Shown piece by piece: positions 57,141 to 64,000 of a stretch of DNA of 64,000 nt (the first letter of the stretch is position 1; every line of letters starts with the position of its first letter). This DNA is from Enterobacter cloacae complex sp. R_G8 (GTDB lineage Bacteria; Pseudomonadota; Gammaproteobacteria; Enterobacterales; Enterobacteriaceae): NCBI RefSeq assembly GCF_024599795.1, contig NZ_CP102246.1:2170001-2234000 (forward strand). The letters run 5' to 3'. Below the pieces are notes generated by a model that had not been told where the DNA came from, did not search any database, and worked only from the letters and a program-made list of their open reading frames with translations. A program made the position numbers and the translations under genes.

Positions 57141-60100
57141 ATGCTGACGACTCTTCTTTCCATACTGACCAATCGCATTCTGTGGAGCTTCCTGGGCGTT
57201 ACCGCGCTGTCGGCGGTGATCTGGATGATTGGTCCGCTGTTATCCATCGTGGATACCCGCCCGCTCGAATCTGAACAAAACCGCATCATCAGTATTGCGG
57301 TGGTTTATCTGCTCTGGGCGCAGGGGCATATTCTGCCGCGGCTGTACAACGCCTGGCTGAACCGCAAGCTGATGGACAAGCTCAATGAAAATACCACCAA
57401 ACCGGACGCGGCCGATCCCCAGAAGCGGCTGAACAGCGAGGAGCAGATCCTCGCCGGACGTTTTGATGAAGCGGCGCAGATGCTGAAAAAAGCCCACTTC
57501 AGCAAAGCGGGACACGGTGCCCAGTGGACGCAGCGCTTCAGTACGCAATATCTCTACCAACTGCCCTGGTACGTCATTATCGGCGCACCGGGCGCCGGTA
57601 AAACCACGGCGCTGGTCAATTCCGGCCTGCAATTCCCGCTGGCGGATCGCTTCGGTAAAACCGCTCTGCGCGGCATTGGCGGCACGCGCAACTGCGACTG
57701 GTGGTTCACGAACGAAGCTGTCCTGCTGGACACCGCGGGGCGCTACACCACCCAGGAGAGCGAGCAGGTTCAGGATGCCGGAGAGTGGCTGGAATTTATC
57801 GGCCTGCTGCGTAAGTATCGCCGCCGCCAGCCTATCAACGGCGTCATTATCACCATCAGCATTTCCGATCTGCTGACGCTCTCCCCGGAGGCGGCGCGCC
57901 AGCAGGCGGTCAACCTGCGCCAGCGGCTGTCTGAGCTGCATGAACAGCTGGGTATCCGCTTCCCGGTTTACGTGATGGTGACCAAGGCGGACCTGCTTAA
58001 AGGCTTCCGCGCCTGGTTTGCTGACTACGACAAAGCGCAGCGCGACCAGATTTGGGGCTTCACCCTGCCGTGGGAACAGACCAAACACGCCGATTTCGAC
58101 CTGATGGGTAACTTCCATCAGGAGTTCTCGCTGTTGCAGCAGCGACTGGACGCCGGGCTGCCGGAGACCATGCTGAAAGAGCATGACGCCAAAACCCGTG
58201 CCGAAGCGTATCTCTTCCCGCAGGAGTTCGCGGCGCTGCGCCCGCTGCTGGCAGACTACCTGAGCACGGTCTTTGCCCGCTCTAACTTTGAGACCGAGTT
58301 CTCCCCACGCGGAATATACTTCGCCAGCGGCACCCAGGAAGGCATGCCGTTCGATCGCGTCATGGGTGAACTGAACCGCGCCCTGTCACTGCCGGAAGGG
58401 GCAGAGGCAGAGAAGTGGGATTCGGTCAGTAAAGAGGCGCCGATCCCGGGAGCGAAAGGGCAGAGTTTCTTTATCAAGAACCTGCTGCAGAACGTCATTT
58501 TCCAGGAAGCGGGCATCGCCGGCGAAAACCGCTGGTGGGAACTGCGCAACCGCGCGGTGATCTGGTCCGGTTATGCGGCACTGCTGGCGCTGCTGGTGAT
58601 CCTCGGCGGACTGTGGCTGACCAGCTATGCGAAGAATAAGGCCTATCTGGAAGAGGTGGACGCTAAAGTCCCGCAACTGGAGCAGCAGAGTAAAGCGTTA
58701 CAGAATCAGCCTCAGCGCGATCTGTTCGCGCTCCTGCCGCTGCTGAACAGCCTGGTCGATTTGCCGAAAAGCGAGGCCTTCGATGTCAACGACCCGCCGG
58801 TCTCCCGCCGTATGGGGCTGTATCGCGGGGATGACGTCAGCGATGCTTCTCAGTCGCTGTACCAAAAAGCGCTGGACCAGATGCTGCTGCCCGCCGTGGC
58901 GATGCATATCACCACCTGGCTGCGCAACGACAACGGCAGCGATGTGGAATACAGCTACGAGGCGCTGAAAGCCTATCAGATGCTGTATCAGCCGAAACAC
59001 TACGACGGCAAATTCCTGCACTCCTGGGTGATGCTCAATTTGCAGCGTAATCTGCCGCAGAACGTGACGCAGGCGCAGCTGCAACAGCTGGAGTGGCACC
59101 TGACGCAACTGCTGGAACCAAAAATTCAGGCCTCACCGTATGCGCAGGATGAAGGGCTGGTGGCCCGCGAGAGGGCGCTCATCAACCAGCAGCCGCTCTC
59201 CACCCGCGTGTATGGGCGTCTGAAACGTCTGCTGGAGCATGACGAGAACCTGAAGCCGGTCTCCCTGTCCGACCTGGGCGGCCCGCAGAGCGAACTGGTG
59301 TTCTCCCGCAAAAGCGGCAAACCGGTGAGCGAAGGCGTGCCGGGGCTCTATACCCCGGACGGCTACTGGAAGAGCTTTAACAGCCAGATTGACAGCGTGA
59401 CCACGGCGCTGCACGAAGACGATGCCTGGGTGCTGGGCGCCACCACCTCCGGGGAAGACAAACAGCAGATCGATAACGCCGTGCGTCAGCTCTACATGCG
59501 CGACTTTATCGCAAACTGGGATCGTTTCCTCGCCGACATTCAGCTTAACAACAGCGCCGATCTCTCGCAGCGCATCAACACGGCGCGCCTGCTCTCCGGC
59601 GCAAACTCGCCGCTGCGTCGTCTGGTGCAGAACCTGAGCCAGGTGCTGACGCTGTCGCGCAACGCGCCAGCGCCGGAGGATGCGGGGAAAGCGCAAGACC
59701 AGAGTAACCGCGCCACCCGTACCCTCGAAGCGCTGTTCAGCAATAACGACAATGCCCCGACGCAGGGGGCGGTGGTGACGCAGGCACCTGAACAGCTGGT
59801 GACCGACCACTACGCGCCGATGATCGAGCTGGCTCAACCGCTGGAGAAGGGCGGCAAGACCATCGTCTTTGATGATTTCCTCAAGCAGGTGGATGAGCTG
59901 TATCGTTACCTGACCGCGGTGCAGGACGCTGCCAACAGCGGCATGCCAGCCCCGGGCGGTGAAGCAATCAGCCGTCTGCAGGCCAGCGCCGGGCGTCTGC
60001 CGGGCGGGCTGCAAACCATGTTCAGCAACATGGCGGTGGGGGCCAGCAGTGATACCCAGCGTCGCGATCTGGAAAACGTCCGTAAGCGCATTAACGTCGA

Positions 60101-60761
60101 AGTGGGCGGTTTCTGCCGTCAGGCAATTGCCGGTCGCTACCCGCTGGTGCGCAGCGCCAGCACCGAGGTGACGCCGGACGATCTGGCACGCATGTTTGCG
60201 CCGGGTACCGGGCTGATGGACACCTTCTTTCGCGACAACCTGACCAACAAAGTGGATACCACTCAGGCGAACTGGCGCTTTATGCCGGGGATCGACGGGA
60301 AAACGTTACCGGGAAGTGAAGGACTGCTGCGCCCGTTCCAGCAGGCGCAGTCCATTCGCGATGCCTTCTTTGCTAACGGTGCAACGACGCCGTCTTTCAA
60401 GGTGACGGTGCGTACCGTGCGCATGGATAACACCATTCTTAACCTGACGCTGGACGTTGACGGTCAGCTGTTGCGTTACAGCCACGGCCCACAGGCGGTG
60501 CAGATCATGAACTGGCCAGGGCCGGGCGGCACCAACCAGGTGCGTATGCAGCTGGGGCTGGCCAACGGCAGCACCGCGACGCTGGTGACCAACGGCGCCT
60601 GGGCGCTGAACCGCTTCTTCGATAAAGCGCGCACCAGCCCTGGGGCAGGTAGTCTGAGCCGTCAGGCCACGTTCAACGTCGATGGCCATCAGGTCACGCT
60701 GGAGTTTGCGCCGAACAGCATTCGCAATCCGTTCCAGCTTCCTCGTTTCTCATGCCCATAA
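57141..60761 (+). CDS. tssM: Type VI secretion protein TssM (IcmF family)
   Basis: 1206-aa inner-membrane core of the T6SS envelope complex. Two N-terminal helices (about 12-36 and 48-62), a cytoplasmic NTPase domain with an intact Walker A GAPGAGKTT (148-156) and Walker B-like VLLDTAGRY near 205, a third helix near 470-492 (AALLALLVILGGLWLTSYA), and a long periplasmic region with the IcmF-related and C-terminal TssJ-binding domains. Unlike some TssM proteins the Walker A is complete, so ATP binding is likely. tagF follows. Confidence 0.95.
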   Translation: MLTTLLSILTNRILWSFLGVTALSAVIWMIGPLLSIVDTRPLESEQNRIISIAVVYLLWAQGHILPRLYNAWLNRKLMDKLNENTTKPDAADPQKRLNSEEQILAGRFDEAAQMLKKAHFSKAGHGAQWTQRFSTQYLYQLPWYVIIGAPGAGKTTALVNSGLQFPLADRFGKTALRGIGGTRNCDWWFTNEAVLLDTAGRYTTQESEQVQDAGEWLEFIGLLRKYRRRQPINGVIITISISDLLTLSPEAARQQAVNLRQRLSELHEQLGIRFPVYVMVTKADLLKGFRAWFADYDKAQRDQIWGFTLPWEQTKHADFDLMGNFHQEFSLLQQRLDAGLPETMLKEHDAKTRAEAYLFPQEFAALRPLLADYLSTVFARSNFETEFSPRGIYFASGTQEGMPFDRVMGELNRALSLPEGAEAEKWDSVSKEAPIPGAKGQSFFIKNLLQNVIFQEAGIAGENRWWELRNRAVIWSGYAALLALLVILGGLWLTSYAKNKAYLEEVDAKVPQLEQQSKALQNQPQRDLFALLPLLNSLVDLPKSEAFDVNDPPVSRRMGLYRGDDVSDASQSLYQKALDQMLLPAVAMHITTWLRNDNGSDVEYSYEALKAYQMLYQPKHYDGKFLHSWVMLNLQRNLPQNVTQAQLQQLEWHLTQLLEPKIQASPYAQDEGLVARERALINQQPLSTRVYGRLKRLLEHDENLKPVSLSDLGGPQSELVFSRKSGKPVSEGVPGLYTPDGYWKSFNSQIDSVTTALHEDDAWVLGATTSGEDKQQIDNAVRQLYMRDFIANWDRFLADIQLNNSADLSQRINTARLLSGANSPLRRLVQNLSQVLTLSRNAPAPEDAGKAQDQSNRATRTLEALFSNNDNAPTQGAVVTQAPEQLVTDHYAPMIELAQPLEKGGKTIVFDDFLKQVDELYRYLTAVQDAANSGMPAPGGEAISRLQASAGRLPGGLQTMFSNMAVGASSDTQRRDLENVRKRINVEVGGFCRQAIAGRYPLVRSASTEVTPDDLARMFAPGTGLMDTFFRDNLTNKVDTTQANWRFMPGIDGKTLPGSEGLLRPFQQAQSIRDAFFANGATTPSFKVTVRTVRMDNTILNLTLDVDGQLLRYSHGPQAVQIMNWPGPGGTNQVRMQLGLANGSTATLVTNGAWALNRFFDKARTSPGAGSLSRQATFNVDGHQVTLEFAPNSIRNPFQLPRFSCP

Positions 60762-60777
60762 CCGCAAGGACAGCCGT

Positions 60778-61494
60778 ATGACGAATACCCCTGCGATGAA
60801 CCGCTACAGCTGGTATGGCAAATTACCCAGCGCCGGAGATTTTTTGCAGCGTCGCTTTCCTGACACCCTTCAGCGTCAGTGGTCGCACTGGTTTCAGGTC
60901 GGCCTACTGGCCTGGCAACAGGAAGAGCAGCGCAGCGGCGAACGCCAGTTTAACAAGGCGCCGGTGTGGAACTTTGTTGTCCCGCCGATGCTGGGCAGCC
61001 AGATGATCCAGATGGGTTGCCTGCTGCCGGGCCGCGACAGCGTGGGCCGACAGTACCCGATCTGCATTCAGCTCAGTTTCGCCCCGTCAGAGTGGTCGAC
61101 CAACCTGCTCAGCCAGGCTGAAAGCTGGTATCAGCAGATTGGCCGTCTCGGGCTGCATGCGGTGCGCAATAGTTTTTCCGCCTCGCAGCTGGATGAGATG
61201 CTGATGTCCATTCCGGCGCCGCAGCCCGTCGAGCCGCAAAAGCGTTCCGACATCCTCGATGTGATTGGTTATGACGAAGACGGCCAGAGCACGCTGGGCT
61301 GGCCTCAGGCGGCGGAGTGTTTTGACCCGCTTCGTCAGACCAGCTACTGGTGGACCAACCGCTGCGACGGCTACCCGCTCTACACCCACGTCCACAGCGG
61401 AAACTTCACCGGGCAGCTCTTTACGCTGCTGTTCGATCCGGCCGGCGGCGCCCGACCGGGCCGTCACGGTCTTTATCCGCCTATGTTTGAATAA
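60778..61494 (+). CDS. tagF: T6SS-associated protein TagF
   Basis: 238-aa TagF-domain protein with the start RYSWYGKLPSAGDFLQRRFP, typical of the family, and GCLLPGRDSVGRQYPI further on. In Pseudomonas TagF is a negative post-translational regulator of T6SS assembly that works through Fha. Neither fha nor the PpkA/PppA pair is within the visible part of the cluster. The ATG at 60778 lies 16 bp after the tssM stop; the longer frame upstream overlaps tssM and is rejected. Confidence 0.88.
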   Translation: MTNTPAMNRYSWYGKLPSAGDFLQRRFPDTLQRQWSHWFQVGLLAWQQEEQRSGERQFNKAPVWNFVVPPMLGSQMIQMGCLLPGRDSVGRQYPICIQLSFAPSEWSTNLLSQAESWYQQIGRLGLHAVRNSFSASQLDEMLMSIPAPQPVEPQKRSDILDVIGYDEDGQSTLGWPQAAECFDPLRQTSYWWTNRCDGYPLYTHVHSGNFTGQLFTLLFDPAGGARPGRHGLYPPMFE

Positions 61495-61505
61495 GCAGGG
61501 ATCAC

Positions 61506-62522
61506 ATGAATATCGAAGAATTTCTCGCGCCGATAAGCCCCGAAAAACCCTGCGGCGACAACCTTGAGTACGACGCCGATTTTCAGGCTATGGGACAGGC
61601 AAGCCAGGGTAAAGCGGAACAGCAGTTCGGCGACACGATCATTCCCGCCGAACCCGCTGACTGGAATACGGTAGAAAAGCTCGCCACCAGCCTGCTGGGG
61701 CGCACCAAAGATCTTCGCGTCATGCTGGCGTTAACCCACGCCTGGACCCGACGTCGTGGGCTGCCGGGCTACGCGGACGGCCTGCTGCTGGTGCAGGAGG
61801 CGATCACCCGCTACTGGGAGCCGCTCTATCCACTGCTGGAGGAGTATGGCGAAACGGACCCGTTCTATCGCATTAACGCCCTTGCCGCGCTGAGCGATAA
61901 ATCTGACCTGACTGTCGCGCTGCGTAACGCCTCGTTGCTGCGCTCAAACGGCGATGAAATTTCGCTGCGTGACGCGCAGGCATTGCTGGATGGCAGCAAA
62001 ACCGAATGCCCGGATTATCCCGGCGGCCGCCCAAGACTGATTGACGAACTGGCGCGCGGCGACCAGCCAGGTACAGAGGCCGTCATCCTGATTAATGAAA
62101 GGCTGCTGGCCATTCGCGATCTGCTCAGCGGCTACCTTGGTGAAAGCGGCGTACCAGAAATGGAGCAGTTGCTGAAAACCGTGGGGCTGGTCGCCAGCGC
62201 CTGTCAGGTGACTGACATCAGCAAGCTGCTGCCCAATCGGGATGCACAGGCCGAACAGCACGCTGAGCCGCAGACGGTGGCAACACAACCCGTGCAGCAG
62301 GTCACCGACTGGCGCAGCGTGCAGGTCACCAGTCGCGCCGACGCCCAGCTGATGCTGGAGAAAGCGAAACAGTATTTTGCGCAGTACGAACCGAGCCACC
62401 CTGCACCGCTGATGATTGAACGGGTGCAGCGGCTGTCAGAACTTAACTTTATGGACATTATTCGCGACCTGGCGCCAGACGGCGTTAACCAACTGGAAAA
62501 CATCTTTGGACGCCGCGAATAA
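61506..62522 (+). CDS. tssA: Type VI secretion protein TssA (ImpA N-terminal domain)
   Basis: 338-aa cap/baseplate chaperone. The N-terminal ImpA_N domain has ISPEKPCGDNLEYDADFQAM and DWNTVEKLATSLLGRTKDLRVM. The C-terminal part (SHPAPLMIERVQRLSELNFMDIIRDLAPDGVNQLENIFG) is the short type of TssA. It assists baseplate and sheath assembly. It lies 11 bp after tagF and 75 bp before tssB. Confidence 0.92.
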   Translation: MNIEEFLAPISPEKPCGDNLEYDADFQAMGQASQGKAEQQFGDTIIPAEPADWNTVEKLATSLLGRTKDLRVMLALTHAWTRRRGLPGYADGLLLVQEAITRYWEPLYPLLEEYGETDPFYRINALAALSDKSDLTVALRNASLLRSNGDEISLRDAQALLDGSKTECPDYPGGRPRLIDELARGDQPGTEAVILINERLLAIRDLLSGYLGESGVPEMEQLLKTVGLVASACQVTDISKLLPNRDAQAEQHAEPQTVATQPVQQVTDWRSVQVTSRADAQLMLEKAKQYFAQYEPSHPAPLMIERVQRLSELNFMDIIRDLAPDGVNQLENIFGRRE

Positions 62523-62597
62523 CGCGTCCAGGCATTATGACGACAGGCACGGAGCTTGTCGTTTCACCTTCACCGCGCATCTTTGATGGAGAACATC

Positions 62598-63122
62598 ATG
62601 GCAATGAGTAACAGTGGGCAGAAATTTATCGCACGTAACCGTGCCCCCCGCGTGCAGATCGAGTACGACGTAGAGATCTACGGTGCAGAACGTAAAATTC
62701 AGCTGCCGTTCGTGATGGGCGTTATGGCCGATCTGGTCGGCAAACCGGTGGAAAATCTGCCGGCCGTCGATGAGCGTAAATTCCTCGAAATCGACATCGA
62801 TAACTTTGACGAACGCATGAAGGCGCTTAAGCCGCGCGTGGCGTTCCAGGTGGACAACACCCTGACCGGCGAAGGCAAGCTCAACGTCGATCTGACCTTC
62901 GACAGCATGGACGACTTCCTGCCGGATGCGGTGGCCCGCAAGGTTGAACCGCTGAACAAGCTGCTGGAAGCGCGTACTCAGCTTTCCAATCTGCTGACCT
63001 ACATGGACGGTAAAAACGGCGCGGAAGAGCTGATCGCTAAAATTCTGCAGGATCCGACGCTGCTCAAATCCCTGAGCCAGTTGCCGAAAAATGACGAAAG
63101 TGCGAAAGGTAGCGAGGAGTAA
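62598..63122 (+). CDS. tssB: Type VI secretion sheath small subunit TssB (VipA)
   Basis: 174-aa small sheath subunit that assembles with TssC into the contractile sheath. The start SGQKFIARNRAPRVQIEYDVE and the block LPFVMGVMADLVGKP are family hallmarks. The ATG at 62598 has GGAG six bases upstream; a second ATG at 62604 is possible. tssC follows three bases after its stop. Confidence 0.96.
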   Translation: MAMSNSGQKFIARNRAPRVQIEYDVEIYGAERKIQLPFVMGVMADLVGKPVENLPAVDERKFLEIDIDNFDERMKALKPRVAFQVDNTLTGEGKLNVDLTFDSMDDFLPDAVARKVEPLNKLLEARTQLSNLLTYMDGKNGAEELIAKILQDPTLLKSLSQLPKNDESAKGSEE

Positions 63123-63125
63123 TCG

Positions 63126-64000
63126 ATGAGCAACCAGACTCAACAACACGAGCAGCAGGCAGGTCAGGCGTTCAGCCAGGACGAGTTCAGCGCGCTACTG
63201 AACAAAGAATTCCGCCCTAAAACTGACCAGGCGCGTTCCGCCGTTGAGAGCGCGGTAAAAACTCTGGCGCAGCAGGCGCTGGAAAATACCGTTACTTTCT
63301 CCAGCGACACCTATCGCACCATCCAGAACCTGATCGCCGGTATCGACGAACAGCTGTCACAGCAGGTGAATCAGATCATTCACCACGACGAGTTTCAGAA
63401 GCTGGAGAGCGCCTGGCGCGGTCTGAGCTACCTGGTGAACAACACTGAAACCGACGAGATGCTGAAGATCCGCTTTATGAGCATCTCCAAGCAGGAGCTG
63501 GGCCGTACCCTGAAACGCTATAAGGGTGTGGGCTGGGATCAGAGCCCGATCTTCAAGAAAATCTACGAGCAGGAGTACGGTCAGTTTGGTGGTGAGCCGT
63601 TTGGCTGCATCGTTGGCGACTATTACTTTGACCACAGCCCGCAGGACGTTGAACTGCTGGGTGAAATGGCGCGCATCGGCTCTGCGGCCCACTGTCCGTT
63701 CATCACCGGTACCGCACCGGGCGTGATGCAGATGGAGTCCTGGCAGGAACTGGCTAACCCGCGCGATCTGACCAAAATCTTCCAGAACACCGAATACGCC
63801 GCCTGGCGTTCACTGCGTGAATCGGAAGATGCCCGCTATCTGGGCCTGGTGATGCCGCGCTTCCTGTCGCGCCTGCCTTACGGCATTCGTACTAACCCGG
63901 TCGACAGCTTTGACTTTGAAGAGCAGACCGACGGCGCGAACCACAACAGCTACGCCTGGGCGAACGCCGCTTACGCGATGGCGGCCAACATCAACCGCTC
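63126..64000 (+). CDS. tssC: Type VI secretion sheath large subunit TssC (VipB), 3' truncated by window
   Basis: Begins MSNQTQQHEQQAGQAFSQDE and stays open to the window edge (291 complete codons). The visible part has the family blocks LESAWRGLSYLVNNTE, LKIRFMSISKQELGRTLKRY, GGEPFGCIVGDYYFDH and VMPRFLSRLPYG. Full-length TssC is about 490-500 aa, so roughly 40% is missing beyond the window. AGGAGT precedes the ATG. Confidence 0.95.
   Translation, partial: MSNQTQQHEQQAGQAFSQDEFSALLNKEFRPKTDQARSAVESAVKTLAQQALENTVTFSSDTYRTIQNLIAGIDEQLSQQVNQIIHHDEFQKLESAWRGLSYLVNNTETDEMLKIRFMSISKQELGRTLKRYKGVGWDQSPIFKKIYEQEYGQFGGEPFGCIVGDYYFDHSPQDVELLGEMARIGSAAHCPFITGTAPGVMQMESWQELANPRDLTKIFQNTEYAAWRSLRESEDARYLGLVMPRFLSRLPYGIRTNPVDSFDFEEQTDGANHNSYAWANAAYAMAANINR

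Noticed and set aside
60682..60777. Extended TagF starting inside tssM
   Set aside because: The conserved TagF start is MTNTPAMNRYSWYGKL at 60778.

Overview
The window is a gene-dense, about 55% GC chromosomal segment of a member of the Enterobacteriaceae. Gene order and protein similarity fit the Enterobacter / Lelliottia / Leclercia group best. This placement comes from recalled E. coli and Salmonella protein sequences and gene order, not from a database search.

Bases 1-40900 are a conserved core block: an FtsI paralog (PBP3-SAL type), rlmA, mntP, yobD, manZYX, yoaE, the yoaD/pdeD phosphodiesterase, sdaA, nudL-pabB, yoaH, yoaB, yoaA, tsaB, yeaY, fadD, rnd, minEDC, ycgL-ycgM-ycgN, dsbB, nhaB, fadR, ycgB, dadAX, cvrA, ldcA, emtA, ycgR, ymgE and treA. 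The rnd-minEDC junction is the Salmonella-like order; in E. coli K-12 these loci are far apart. A TonB-dependent siderophore receptor with a Fur-box-like sequence sits between ymgE and treA. Regulatory sites readable from the DNA include a yybP-ykoY manganese riboswitch before mntP with two MntR-like palindromes and a Fur-like box further upstream, Mlc- and CRP-like sites before manX, FadR-like sites before fadD and at fadR, a CRP site before dadA, and a sigma-28 (FliA) promoter before ycgR.

Bases 40900-52630 are accessory. A GPH-family sugar symporter is followed by a RafY-like glycoporin with no cytoplasmic glycosidase beside them, divergent from the periplasmic trehalase. Next come a divergent AraC regulator / NepI-like MFS exporter pair, a second GAPDH with an altered active-site loop downstream of a GlxA-type regulator, and a membrane fatty-acid desaturase translationally overlapping a PhnD-like protein that has no signal peptide. 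That pair converges on, and overlaps, a YdeP-type molybdopterin oxidoreductase. I regard the desaturase / PhnD-like pair as the least explained system in the window.

Bases 52631-53491 are an AT-rich gap with decayed coding sequence and nested palindromes. From 53492 a type VI secretion cluster runs to the window end: SH3-like lipoprotein, tssJ, tssK, tssL (with OmpA domain), tssM, tagF, tssA, tssB and the beginning of tssC, which is cut by the window edge. I saw no tRNA, rRNA, CRISPR array, insertion sequence or prophage. REP-type palindromes lie in several gene-end gaps.
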